DNA from: Domibacillus sp. DTU_2020_1001157_1_SI_ALB_TIR_016
GTDB lineage: Bacteria > Bacillota > Bacilli > Bacillales > Domibacillaceae
DNA length: 64,000 nucleotides
Assembly: GCF_032341995.1 (NCBI RefSeq)
Contig: NZ_CP135438.1
Coordinates: 1,240,001-1,304,000, forward strand
Direction: 5' to 3'
Under the pieces are notes generated by a model. The model saw nothing but the letters and a program-made list of their open reading frames with translations, was not told where the DNA came from and did no database searches. Position numbers and translations under genes: made by a program. Positions 40,053 to 48,502 of the stretch are shown in pieces (position 1 is the stretch's first letter; every line of letters begins with the position of its first letter).

Positions 40053-40814
40053 GTGTCTGAAGTGATAAGAAAGTCTGTTTTATTGCTGCACGCCATGAAG
40101 CCAACGGAAGAAAGAGAAGAATGGAGTGCCACAGAATTAAGCAGGGATTTAGGCATTCCCGTCCAAACTGTGCATCGGCTTCTTTCCTCTTTAGAAGAAC
40201 AGGGTTTAGTATATAGAAGCGCTGAAACAAAAAAATTTCGGCTGGGGCTGTTGATTTTACAATTAGGCCTGGCTGGAAAAAACAATTTGTCTGTTCGAAA
40301 GCAATCTGTTGATATAGTGCAGGAGTTAGTGAGAAAAACAAAAAATCCAGTTTTTATTACAGTCCCAGAGGGAGAAGAAGGGGTGCTCATTGAGTATATA
40401 AGTCCAGGCACGCCCAAATCGAAAGAACTGACAGGAACTCGATTTTTTCTGTTTGAAGGTGCTTTTAACAAGGTGATGTTAGCTTTTATGAAAAAGCAGA
40501 GGCAGCTGAAGATGTTTGAAATGCTCTCTGGAACGCAAGAAAGTAACAAATTAAAAGAACTGGAAGATGAATTAACGATCATTCAAAAAAAGGGCTGGGC
40601 TGTGTCATTTAATGAAATTCAGCCAGGAGCGGTTTGTATATCAGCTCCTATTTTTAATTGGGAAAATGAGGTTGTAGCTTCTGTAAGTATGATGGTTTGG
40701 GAAGAAGCTTTTGCAGAAGATACAAAAGGAACGAATATAAAGAGTATAAAAAAAGCAGCAAAAGAAATTTCATCAGAATTAGGATGGCTCCAAAACATCC
40801 GGCAAGTTTTTTAA
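40053..40814 (+). CDS. IclR-family regulator (IclR2)
   Basis: A 253-residue paralogue of IclR1: MSEVIRKSVLLLHAM, HTH WSATELSRDLGIPVQTVHRLLSSLEEQGLV, and effector domain with FITVPEGEEGVLIEY and KGWAVSFNEIQPGAVCISAPIFNW. GTG start after AAAGGGGAG. It lies next to cupin2 as IclR1 lies next to cupin1, so an IclR-cupin module has been duplicated with inversion of one cupin. It may regulate cluster 1 or cupin2. Effector unknown. Confidence 0.87.
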   Translation: MSEVIRKSVLLLHAMKPTEEREEWSATELSRDLGIPVQTVHRLLSSLEEQGLVYRSAETKKFRLGLLILQLGLAGKNNLSVRKQSVDIVQELVRKTKNPVFITVPEGEEGVLIEYISPGTPKSKELTGTRFFLFEGAFNKVMLAFMKKQRQLKMFEMLSGTQESNKLKELEDELTIIQKKGWAVSFNEIQPGAVCISAPIFNWENEVVASVSMMVWEEAFAEDTKGTNIKSIKKAAKEISSELGWLQNIRQVF

Positions 40815-40963
40815 GCTCATCAGCACAAACTGTTTCATCATTTCGAAAATGAAAAGAGAGCCCCTCATTTATTTTTTGTACAGATGAGAGGCTGTTTTTA
40901 TTTAGCTGTATCGTGAAACTGAAAAGGATCTTATCCATTAAAAAATGATAATTGTGCCTTCTG

Positions 40964-41782
40964 TTAAGCAAGGTTAGAGTACATGGCGAGTGTTTCTTTA
41001 TACTGCTTTGGGGTAACGTTCATTAGTTTTTTAAAATCTTTTATGAAATGCGGCTGGTCATAGTAGCCATTTTCATGTATAACATCATGCACATCTACAT
41101 GATCCATTTTTAAAATGCAGCTCAAAGAATTTTGAAACTGGACGACTTTACAAAACTGTTTTGGTGAAAAACCGATATACTCTTCGAATTTCCGGCGGAT
41201 ATACTGCTCCGAATATCCGATTTCCGCAGATAATTGCTTGATATTCAGCATTCCTCCGGACAAATAAATTTTTTTAATTGAATAATCGATGAGATCAAGC
41301 CCATTGCCCGACATCTCTGCACTTTTATGTATAAATTGTTTAAACAGCGTGATTCGTTCGCCAAATGAGGCTGCTAAGCTGATTTGTTCAATAAGAGATG
41401 GATCAAAGAGTAAAACATCCGCTAGCGGAATAAGCTGATTTAAAAGCTCTTTCATCGGGTAGCGAAGCTTCAGCAGACTTTGTTCTGGAAAAAAACGAAC
41501 CCCAAAATAATCACAGCCATCTACAAATTCCGGTTGTTTCAGCCTGGAGACCGGGCTGGTCCAAAGAAAAGCCGAAGGAGTATTGGCATCACAGCAAAAA
41601 ATGATATCAAAGCATCCATCCGGGATGAGTGAAAGAGACGTTTTTTGTCCTTTTTTCGTTTCAAATTGATAAAAAAGTGCAATGTTTTTACTTTTAGAGT
41701 AATTAGCTGGCATCAATTCTCGATAGCCGGTTGTGGTCATTGGAATTTCAGGCTGAAAAGGAAAGTAGATGGTTTCTTTCAT
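40964..41782 (-). CDS. AraC-family transcriptional regulator
   Basis: A 272-residue regulator. The C-terminal double HTH (GMLNIKQLSAEIGYSEQYIRRKFEEYIGFSPKQFCKVVQFQ and HENGYYDQPHFIKDFKKLMNVTPKQYKE) is typical of AraC/XylS. The N-terminal domain (SLIPDGCFDIIFCCD, YFGVRFFPEQS) is the sensor found in many Firmicutes members. It faces a TnrA-box promoter region (41860-41916) in its own upstream DNA. It could activate the neighbouring transport and amine-oxidation genes. Two adjacent regulators, IclR2 and AraC, are convergent. Confidence 0.88.
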   Translation of the reverse strand: MKETIYFPFQPEIPMTTTGYRELMPANYSKSKNIALFYQFETKKGQKTSLSLIPDGCFDIIFCCDANTPSAFLWTSPVSRLKQPEFVDGCDYFGVRFFPEQSLLKLRYPMKELLNQLIPLADVLLFDPSLIEQISLAASFGERITLFKQFIHKSAEMSGNGLDLIDYSIKKIYLSGGMLNIKQLSAEIGYSEQYIRRKFEEYIGFSPKQFCKVVQFQNSLSCILKMDHVDVHDVIHENGYYDQPHFIKDFKKLMNVTPKQYKETLAMYSNLA

Positions 41783-41859
41783 AATGCTTACCCCTTTACT
41801 CTTAATTTGTCAGGAATAGTAACATTATGAGGAGTATTTCAAGTTAAAAACAATTTATT

Positions 41860-41916
41860 TGTAAGATAATGTAACAAGTTTTCTGAAAATTTAAACTTTG
41901 TTTCGTTTTTTACAAT
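41860..41916 (+). promoter_or_regulatory. TnrA box, CodY-like box and shared promoter motif A
   Basis: TGTAA-GATAATG-TAACA (41860-41876), exact TnrA consensus. It abuts AGTTTTCTGAAAATT (41877-41891), one mismatch from the CodY consensus. TTTGTTTCGTTTTTTACAAT (41897-41916) follows, identical to the motif before the amine oxidase. The box centre is 43 bp before TACAAT. Confidence 0.75.
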
Positions 41917-42030
41917 AAAAATATTGAAAATCTGACTACTCTATGGATAGTCAAAGCAAAAAGAAACAGATTTGATGCTTTAAAGATCATTTCTTTAGCG
42001 ATACAAAAGAAGGGAGGATTATAAAATAAG
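41917..42030 (+). other. orphan leader resembling the amine oxidase leader, start codon lost
   Basis: Downstream of motif A, the segment with CTCTATGGATAGTCAAAG (from 41938) matches the amine oxidase leader (TTCTATGGATAAGCAAAG, 53461). A ribosome site AAGGGAGGATTATAAA follows at the same distance (about 98 nt after TACAAT), but the position of the start codon reads ATA, followed by five codons and TAA. It appears to be a copied promoter-leader whose gene is gone. Confidence 0.5.
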
Positions 42031-42162
42031 CATATCTTTAGAATAAAATCCTGATTAGTTGACGTTTAGTTTCCAGGGTGAATCGCTTTATGTATTGAGA
42101 ATAATACATAAAAGTTTTGATGATTAAAATCAATAAAAGGAAATAATTTCATTAATTTTCAG

Positions 42163-42186
42163 TTGACTTACATGGTACATGGTAAA
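42163..42186 (+). promoter_or_regulatory. GntR-type operator, site 1
   Basis: TTGACT at 42163 followed by ACATGGTACATGGT (42170-42183), sharing CATGGTACATGG with the sites at 42337 and 45179. Confidence 0.55.
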
Positions 42187-42295
42187 AACAGGGGCGAGAA
42201 GCATGTATAAATGAATTTTACAATGAAAAAGCTGCTGAGTCTTAAAACTTACTGCTAGAAATTAAAAACTTTATAATTTTCTTTTTAAGAAATTA

Positions 42296-42360
42296 TTGAC
42301 ACATGTATGCGCTTACAGATAAAATTGCATTAAATCTTGCATGGTACATAGTACATGCAA
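42296..42360 (+). promoter_or_regulatory. promoter with GntR-type palindrome, site 2
   Basis: TTGACA (42296-42301), 18-nt spacer, TAAAAT (42320-42325). Then a 24-bp palindromic element 42337-42360 with outer arms TTGCATG / CATGCAA and core GGTACATAGTA. Its position just after the start site suits repression. It could drive the small ORF at 42383 and the NCS1 gene. Confidence 0.65.
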
Positions 42361-42382
42361 CAGATGAGATGTGAGGTGATTA

Positions 42383-42619
42383 TTGAAATAGGTTCTTTTA
42401 ATAACACAGAGTGCTTATACACGGAACACTAATGTGAGGGAAGCGAATTTTAAACGAGAGATTAATGAAAAGATTAAAACAGGAAGTTTAACGATGATCA
42501 GCTTGTCTGAAAACGGTGTTTCCATTTCTATTTCACTAAATGAAATAAAAAGGACATTGAGGAAAATGATCAAAGAGAGACTTGGAGGGGAGGTATGGTT
42601 GAATATGTTATTCACATAA
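42383..42619 (+). pseudogene. small gene with stop at codon 3, possibly decayed
   Basis: After GTGAGGTGA a TTG start (42383) opens a 78-codon frame in which codon 3 is TAG. The frame then runs on without stops, and from about codon 19 it looks like real protein (ANFKREINEKIKTGSLTMISLSENG, then SLNEIKRTLRKMIKERLGG). A GTG at 42434 could start a 61-residue form, but it has no ribosome site. No homologue recognised. Either a recently broken small gene or an unusual translation start. Confidence 0.35.
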
Positions 42620-43107
42620 AACATGTGCATTAACAAGTATGAAAAGCCGTCATACACCTCAAGGGATTTAAATTTTAAACTGAGACAAGGATAATATGAT
42701 TCATTCCGTAAGTGTTAAAACTCATCTTTCACTGGAATATGTCTAATCCAGCACAGTGTTGTAGTAGTTGTTTCATTAAGGTGCAGGTTATTATGCTGAA
42801 AAGGCAGGTAGCTAAACAGGAACAGCATCCCTTTTAAGATACGGCAGTGTTCCTCTTGCATTAAGTAAGTCTTACAATGTAACAATTACGGATCAAAGAA
42901 AAGATAAATATGTTAATAGTTTTCTGATATTTCGTAATATTTTGTTTGCATTTACTGTCAAACTGCGGATTAATAGGGAGCGTTTAGTTTGGAATAATTG
43001 GTGAGTAAGAAAAGTTTATGAAAACCTAGCAAACTATTTCATATAGCCTTATACACCTGTCCACCGAAATACTTCTAATTACAAATTCACTTAAAGGGGG
43101 AAATTCA
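42620..43107. other. long leader before the NCS1 gene
   Basis: About 490 bp, AT-rich, no convincing ORF. An imperfect hairpin AGGAACA (42819) / TGTTCCT (42850) is the only structure I see. Confidence 0.3.
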
Positions 43108-44517
43108 GTGAAAGTTGAAACACGTACTATTGAGTATATCCCAGCAGAAGAAAGGCATGGAAAAGCTAAAGATTTATTCCCAATTTGGTTTGGAGCAAAC
43201 ATGCATATCACAACCCTTGTAACAGGGGCATTGCCAATCAGTTTAGGGCTTAACTTGTTTTGGAGCTTTGTAGCCATCATTATTGGTACCTTATTAGGCG
43301 CCATTTTTATGGCTTCCCATTCTGCTCAAGGACCTAAGCTAGGAATCCCGCAAATGATTCAGAGCAGAGCGCAGTTTGGAGTTATTGGCGCTATTTTCCC
43401 GTTATTTCTTGTTATGTTTGTTTATTTAGGTTTTTTTGCCAGCAGCGGCTTGCTTGCGGCTCAAACTTTAAGCAGTTTAGTATCTATTGATCAAACATGG
43501 AGCATTTTAATTTTAAATATTCTTTGTTTTGTAGTAACTATTTTTGGACATGACTTAATTCACAAAATGCAAAAAATACTTTCTTGGTCATCACTTATCA
43601 TTTATCTTGTGGCGACGGTTATTATTTTCCAGCTGCCGCTTCCATCGGGTATTTGGTCAGCTGGCAGCGTCGATTGGCCTGTATTTTTATTAGCGGTTAG
43701 TATTGTGGCTACGTGGCAATTAGCCTATGCCCCATATGTTGCGGATTATTCCCGCTATCTTCCGGTTACAACCTCGACGGCTCAAACATTTTGGTACAGT
43801 TATGCGGGTACAGTAGTTGGAACTATTTGGATGATGGTGTTAGGTTCAACGCTAACTGTTGCGATTCCAAACTTTCTTGATCATTCAGGAAGCAATTTGG
43901 GACAGCTGTTTGGAAGTTTTGCCATAGTGATGTATCTCATCATCATCTTTGGACAGCTTTCCATTAATGTGTTTAATTTGTATGGTGCATTTATGTCAAC
44001 AATTACAACGATAGAACCTTTCGTTAAATTGAAGGTTACACCAAAGGTGCGCGTGGGAATGATTTTTGGTGTGACCGTAATGGGCACTATACTATGCTTG
44101 TTAGGACAAAGTAATTTTCTTGCGTTTTTCTTAAATTTTATCTTTTTTATTAGTTATTTCTTAATTCCATGGACTTCCATTAATCTTGTTGATTATTATC
44201 TGCTGCGCCATGGTCAATACAATGTAAAAGATATTTTTGACATAAATGGCCAATATGGAAAAATCAATTGGATCACAACCATCGCATTTCTTGTATCAGT
44301 CATTGCAGAAATTCCTTTTATAAACACCTCTTTCTACGTAGGACCTATAGCTACGGCTTTAGAAGGTGCGGATATTGCTTGGTTAATTGGATTGGTTGTC
44401 CCTGCTGCTTTGTATTATTTCCCAATGAAACGGAAGTTAAATAACTCTATGTATACGATTGAAAACCAAGAAACAGCTGTTGTAGAAAACTTGGATAATT
44501 TGAATAGCAAATCCTAG
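43108..44517 (+). CDS. NCS1-family nucleobase/N-heterocycle:cation symporter
   Basis: A 469-residue membrane protein with about 12 helices of the NCS1 family (cytosine, allantoin, hydantoin, pyridoxine carriers). Typical segments are IEYIPAEERHGKAKDLFPIWFGANMHITTLVTGALP, GPKLGIPQMIQSRAQFG, YVADYSRYLP and INLVDYYLLRHGQYNVKDIF. It would import a planar nitrogen heterocycle or its N-methylated form. GTG start after AAAGGGGGA. It lies downstream of the GntR-type operators and before the CMD gene, so it is probably the uptake system of cluster 2. Confidence 0.9.
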   Translation: MKVETRTIEYIPAEERHGKAKDLFPIWFGANMHITTLVTGALPISLGLNLFWSFVAIIIGTLLGAIFMASHSAQGPKLGIPQMIQSRAQFGVIGAIFPLFLVMFVYLGFFASSGLLAAQTLSSLVSIDQTWSILILNILCFVVTIFGHDLIHKMQKILSWSSLIIYLVATVIIFQLPLPSGIWSAGSVDWPVFLLAVSIVATWQLAYAPYVADYSRYLPVTTSTAQTFWYSYAGTVVGTIWMMVLGSTLTVAIPNFLDHSGSNLGQLFGSFAIVMYLIIIFGQLSINVFNLYGAFMSTITTIEPFVKLKVTPKVRVGMIFGVTVMGTILCLLGQSNFLAFFLNFIFFISYFLIPWTSINLVDYYLLRHGQYNVKDIFDINGQYGKINWITTIAFLVSVIAEIPFINTSFYVGPIATALEGADIAWLIGLVVPAALYYFPMKRKLNNSMYTIENQETAVVENLDNLNSKS

Positions 44518-44624
44518 TTAACTTCAGTTCATGTGAGTTGCTGCTAAAAATAAACATGTCTCAGTACAAAAAATATTTATATTGCATTGAAACCATACAA
44601 AATATAGTATAAGGAGCTTTAAGA

Positions 44625-45011
44625 ATGCACTCAAAAAAATTTGATGAGGGACTCGAGGTTCGCAGAGCAGTTCTAGGCGCTGACTATGTTGACAATTCTA
44701 TTAATAATGCTACAGACTTTAACCGGCCTTTACAGGAATTAGTAACTGAGTATTGTTGGGGTGAGATCTGGACAAGACCGGGGCTGTCAAGGAAGAGCCG
44801 CAGCATGATCAACCTTGCAATGATAACAGCATTGAATCGTCCGCATGAACTTAAACTGCATATACGTGGAGCAATTACGAATGGTTTAACTATTGAAGAA
44901 ATCCATGAGATCTTTTTGCAATGTGCCATTTATTGTGGTGTACCAGCGGCCATTGACAGCTTCAGAACCGCACAGGAAGTATTAAAGGAAATGGAGCAAA
45001 GTGAAGTTTAA
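44625..45011 (+). CDS. carboxymuconolactone decarboxylase family protein
   Basis: A 128-residue all-helical CMD-fold protein: RAVLGADYVDNSINNATDFNRPLQELVTEYCWGEIWTRPGLSRKSRSMINLAMITAL, then ELKLHIRGAITNGLTIEEIHEIFLQCAIYCGVPAAIDSF. It matches the gamma-carboxymuconolactone decarboxylase subtype rather than AhpD, since it has no Cys-x-x-Cys. The decarboxylase His is preserved (LKLHIRGA). The true substrate in this setting is unknown because no protocatechuate genes are nearby. Ribosome site AAGGAGC. About 110 bp after the NCS1 gene. Confidence 0.85.
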   Translation: MHSKKFDEGLEVRRAVLGADYVDNSINNATDFNRPLQELVTEYCWGEIWTRPGLSRKSRSMINLAMITALNRPHELKLHIRGAITNGLTIEEIHEIFLQCAIYCGVPAAIDSFRTAQEVLKEMEQSEV

Positions 45012-45133
45012 TATGCTGTAGAGGGGTACTTTGATTTCTTGATTGTATGGAGATAAAAATGAGTGTTATCTAAAAGGAAGTTTTTATTTTTTGAAAAAAC
45101 ATAAAATATTTTCTAAATTTTCTGTAACTTTCA

Positions 45134-45197
45134 TTGACAAAGATTACTAATATAAGTAGAATTAAGCCAACAAATAACTTGCATGGTACATGGCACA
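45134..45197 (+). promoter_or_regulatory. promoter and GntR-type operator of cluster 2, site 3
   Basis: TTGACA (45134-45139), 17-nt spacer, TAGAAT (45157-45162). About 16 bp later comes TTGCATGGTACATGGCA (45179-45195), sharing its core with sites 1 and 2. Its location downstream of the start site fits repression by the GntR protein encoded next. Confidence 0.7.
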
Positions 45198-45286
45198 GAA
45201 GGAAGAACAAATATAAAAATTCTTAAAATTTTTATATTTGTTCGCCATTGCACCATGCCCCATATAGGGAGGCGGAAACAACTACC

Positions 45287-45973
45287 ATGATTTTAACAAC
45301 AAGTATAACCACACAAGTAACAAATGCGATCCGTGAAGCAATTGTGACCGGAGAATTTGAGCCAGGCAGAAAATTATCAGAATTTGAACTATCAGAACAC
45401 TATAAAGTAAGCCGGACTCCTGTTAGAGAAGCATTTAAGCAATTGGAAAGAGAAGGTCTTGTAGAAATTATTCCACGGGTTGGCACCTGTGTGACAAAAC
45501 CTACAGAGAAAGAGATTGCAGAGCTATTTACAGTAAAAGAAGTGCTTGAAGGACTCGCAGCCGGCCTTTTGGCCGAAAACAGACATGTGAAGGAAATTGA
45601 TGATCTTCAAAAAGCGGTTCAATCAATGGAAAAAGCAGTTCAGTCCTCTGATCATAAGCAATTTGTTGAAGCAAACAATGCTTTTCACGAAGCAGTGATT
45701 AACGGAGCTAACAATTCAAAATTAAGCTTTATGCTCAATATGTTGATCAATCAAATTCCATATAACCGCTATGTTTACTTGAGTATTGAGGTGCCGAATC
45801 GCTTAGAAAAGTCACTTAAGGAGCATCAATTTATCCTTGAAACCATTCTAAGCGGAAACCGGGAAGCTGCAGAAAAAGCTATGCGAGAGCATGTAAGAGC
45901 AAGCGCGATGCAGCTTCAAAAAGGAATCAGTCAAAAATTACGAGAGATCAATCTAAAGGAGGAAAATATATGA
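45287..45973 (+). CDS. GntR/FCD-family regulator of cluster 2
   Basis: A 228-residue FadR-type regulator: winged HTH (SEFELSEHYKVSRTPVREAFKQLEREGLVEIIPRVGTCV) and helical FCD effector domain (LFTVKEVLEGLAAGLLA, AFHEAVINGANN, EHQFILETILSGNREAAEKAMREHV). It is the first gene of a tight operon; its TGA overlaps the ATG of the monooxygenase. A TTG start at 45248 is possible, but GGGAGGCGG favours ATG 45287. It most likely binds the TGCATGGTACATGGCA-type sites around it and is released by the pathway substrate. Confidence 0.9.
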   Translation: MILTTSITTQVTNAIREAIVTGEFEPGRKLSEFELSEHYKVSRTPVREAFKQLEREGLVEIIPRVGTCVTKPTEKEIAELFTVKEVLEGLAAGLLAENRHVKEIDDLQKAVQSMEKAVQSSDHKQFVEANNAFHEAVINGANNSKLSFMLNMLINQIPYNRYVYLSIEVPNRLEKSLKEHQFILETILSGNREAAEKAMREHVRASAMQLQKGISQKLREINLKEENI

Positions 45974-47121
45974 AATTTGGAATTTTTGCTAACCTGGCAG
46001 GACCTGGTCGTATTGAAGACTATGCAACAGTGCTGGATGAAGCTCGCGAGCAAGCAGTATACTGTGATGAAAACGGTTACGACTCTATCTGGTACACTGA
46101 ACATCATTTTGGACATGAGGGAAATGAACTAATTACCAACCCTATTTTAATGGGGGCAGATATTGCAGCCCGGACAAAGAATATTCGAATTGGACAAGCT
46201 GCAAATGTCGCAACATTTTGGCATCCGCTTCGTTTAGCAGAAGACATTGCCATGCTTGACCAGTTAAGCAAAGGGCGTGTAGAAGTTGGGCTGGCGCGTG
46301 GATTATATGGAAGGGAAGCGGCTAATTTAAACACACTTTCTGACCCAACCAATCAAGCGCAAAATCGGGCTTTGTTTGAAGAAACAGTTGAAATTATGAA
46401 AAAAGCCTGGTCTAATCGATTCTTCTCACACGAAGGAGATATTTATCAATTCCCGCCAAAAGGATTAAAGTGGAATCATCCGATGAGCCCTCCTTCTGAA
46501 GAATACATGGATATGGAAAAAGGCGAAATCAGCAAAATTTCTTTAGTGCCTCAGCCGTATCAAAAACCATTTCCACAACTTTGGCAAACCATTGATTCAC
46601 CGCGGTCGATTGAGCTGGCAGCTGAAAACAACATTAAGGGAATTTTCTGGATGCCTACCGTGAAAGAATTAAAAGGCCGTTTTGAATTGTACCGGGAAAA
46701 AGCATCTGCAGCACGTGGATACGATGTACCGCTTGGAGAGGGTATTGCACTTGTGCGGGATGTATATGTGGCGGAAACGATGGAGCAGGCAAGAGAAGAT
46801 GCGGCAGAAGCTGTACTCAATACGTATCGTTGGATTTGCCATTGGCGTGGACTGGGCAACTTAATGGATCCAGGTGAAGCTGTGAAAGAAGGCCAGGAAT
46901 TAAACTATGATTTTCTTCATCCGCGTAACTTATTATTTGGAACACCAGAGTATGTAACAGAGAAAATCAAAGAGCTGCAGGAAGAATTAAACTTGCAAAA
47001 TCTTTTGTTATGGGTGAACCACAGTCACCTGCCTCATGAAAAAGTAATGAAAAGCTTGAAATTATTTACAGAGCAAGTAATGCCGAACTTTACAAATACA
47101 AATCAGGAGGTATACCTATAA
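45970..47121 (+). CDS. luciferase-like (LLM) flavin-dependent monooxygenase
   Basis: A 383-residue bacterial-luciferase-family TIM barrel. It has MKFGIFANLAGPG, YDSIWYTEHHFGHEGNELITNPILMGADIAARTKNIRIGQAANVATFWHPLRLAEDIAMLDQLSKGRVEVGLARG and SLVPQPYQKPFPQLWQTIDS. It requires reduced FMN from a separate reductase (50067). Relatives cleave rings, for example RutA (uracil) and TgnA (trigonelline). No RutB/RutC homologues are here, so uracil is unlikely. The ATG overlaps the GntR stop. It is the central candidate for ring opening or oxygenation in cluster 2. Confidence 0.9.
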   Translation: MKFGIFANLAGPGRIEDYATVLDEAREQAVYCDENGYDSIWYTEHHFGHEGNELITNPILMGADIAARTKNIRIGQAANVATFWHPLRLAEDIAMLDQLSKGRVEVGLARGLYGREAANLNTLSDPTNQAQNRALFEETVEIMKKAWSNRFFSHEGDIYQFPPKGLKWNHPMSPPSEEYMDMEKGEISKISLVPQPYQKPFPQLWQTIDSPRSIELAAENNIKGIFWMPTVKELKGRFELYREKASAARGYDVPLGEGIALVRDVYVAETMEQAREDAAEAVLNTYRWICHWRGLGNLMDPGEAVKEGQELNYDFLHPRNLLFGTPEYVTEKIKELQEELNLQNLLLWVNHSHLPHEKVMKSLKLFTEQVMPNFTNTNQEVYL

Positions 47122-47699
47122 TGCTAGAAGTGAGAAAAGTGTACACAGCGGTTGAAGAAACTCGGATCGATGGCGGAAAAAAACTTGATACTCCAATTAA
47201 AATGATTACTACAATGCTGGTGATGAAAAATCCTTGGGCAGGCAGAGGGTACGTGGAAGATTTGATGCCGGAAATTAATGCCTACGCTCCTGAAATCGGT
47301 GAAATTTTAGTGTCGGAACTATTCAAGCATATTGATTCGGCAGCGGATGTAGAGGCATTTGGAAAAGCGGCTGTCGTAGGTGCGGATGGAGAAATGGAGC
47401 ATGCCTCGGCTTTTATCCATACATTGAAATTTGGAAATAAATTCAGAGATGCTGTGCAAGGAACAAGTATTTTAACTTTCACCAATAAACGCGGCGGACC
47501 GGGAACAGCTGTAACGATTCCAATGGTGCATAAAACTGATGAATCAGAACGGTCTCACTTTATTACATTTGAGGCAGCGATTCCTGATGCGCCACGAGCT
47601 GATGAAATTGTAGTAGCTATCGGTGCTTCCACAGGCGGGCGTCCTCATCCGAGAACAGGAAACCGTCACCTGGATATGATTGAGATGGGGCTTGTCTGA
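47121..47699 (+). CDS. DUF1185 / 'amino acid synthesis' family protein
   Basis: A 192-residue protein of the DUF1185 (AA_synth) family, recognisable from MLVMKNPWAGRGYVEDLMPEI, AAVVGADGEMEHASAFIHTLKFGNKFRDAVQG and IVVAIGASTGGRPHPRTGNRHLDMIEMG. No member has a settled biochemical function to my knowledge. The start overlaps the preceding stop by one base (TAATG) and the end overlaps the hydrolase start (TGATG), so it is translationally coupled on both sides. It probably acts on the ring-cleavage product or as a hydrolase, but this is a guess. Confidence 0.85.
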   Translation: MLEVRKVYTAVEETRIDGGKKLDTPIKMITTMLVMKNPWAGRGYVEDLMPEINAYAPEIGEILVSELFKHIDSAADVEAFGKAAVVGADGEMEHASAFIHTLKFGNKFRDAVQGTSILTFTNKRGGPGTAVTIPMVHKTDESERSHFITFEAAIPDAPRADEIVVAIGASTGGRPHPRTGNRHLDMIEMGLV

Positions 47700-48490
47700 T
47701 GCCTATAGCAGGGACTACTTATTATAAAGAAATAGGGCAGGGTGAGCCGCTTATTCTTATTCATGGAGTAGGTCTAGACCATTCTATGTGGGAAAAGCAG
47801 GTTGAAGCTTTATCCAGCCAGTTTCGTGTCATTGTGTACGATATGGTTGGGCATGGAGGATCAGAGCATCCTCCAGCCCCTTATTCTATTTCCCAGTTTG
47901 CGAAACAGCTGTCTGATTTAATGGAGCATTTAAACATTAAGAAAAGCCACATTGTTGGGTTTTCAATGGGCGGCATGACGGCTCAAGCCTTTGCCTTAGC
48001 GTATCCTGAAAAAGTCAAAACATTAACGATTATGAGTGCAGTGGCAAACCGAACGAACGTGCAGCGGGCGGCAATATTAAGTAGAGTTCAAGAACTAAAA
48101 GCCAAAGGACCTTCAGCTACGATTGAACCAGCTATCCAGCGCTGGTTCAGCAAAGCGTTTCAAGAGCAAAACCAACGCATAGTTCAACAAATAAGACAGA
48201 GGCTTCAGCATAATAACCCCGAGTCATACTTGGCAGCATATACGCTTTTCGCAACCGCTGACGAGGAATTATGGACAAATTTTCATGAAATAAATGTCCC
48301 CGTTTTCATCATAACGGGAGAAGAAGATGTGGGTTCAAACCCACAGATGTCAGAGCAAATGCATGAAAAATTATCACAATCCAAGCTTACCATTGTACCG
48401 GGCATGAAGCATATGCTGCCCGTAGAAGGCGCAGCTCTTGTGAATGAAGCGCTTTCTTCATTTATTCATTCGCAAGCAGCAGTAAAATAA
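47699..48490 (+). CDS. alpha/beta hydrolase (enol-lactonase/amidohydrolase-like)
   Basis: A 263-residue alpha/beta-fold hydrolase with LILIHGVGLDHSMWE (oxyanion loop), VYDMVGHGGSE, nucleophile GFSMGGM (Ser about 98), Asp in TGEEDVGSN and His in VPGMKHMLPVE. The triad is intact. Relatives include 3-oxoadipate enol-lactonase, RutD and the hydrolases that cleave acylaminomethylene-succinates in vitamin B6 and trigonelline degradation. The latter would split the opened ring into succinic semialdehyde, a one-carbon acid and an amine. Exact substrate unknown. Confidence 0.88.
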   Translation: MPIAGTTYYKEIGQGEPLILIHGVGLDHSMWEKQVEALSSQFRVIVYDMVGHGGSEHPPAPYSISQFAKQLSDLMEHLNIKKSHIVGFSMGGMTAQAFALAYPEKVKTLTIMSAVANRTNVQRAAILSRVQELKAKGPSATIEPAIQRWFSKAFQEQNQRIVQQIRQRLQHNNPESYLAAYTLFATADEELWTNFHEINVPVFIITGEEDVGSNPQMSEQMHEKLSQSKLTIVPGMKHMLPVEGAALVNEALSSFIHSQAAVK

Positions 48491-48502
48491 AGGAGGAGTC
48501 TC

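Noticed and set aside
42160..42360. Considered sigma-54 or FadR fatty-acid operators
   Set aside because: No TGGCAC-N5-TTGC element, and no fatty-acid genes nearby; the GntR gene of the cluster explains the repeats better.
45970..48490. Rut-type uracil degradation
   Set aside because: RutB and RutC homologues are absent and two ALDHs plus DUF1185 are present instead.
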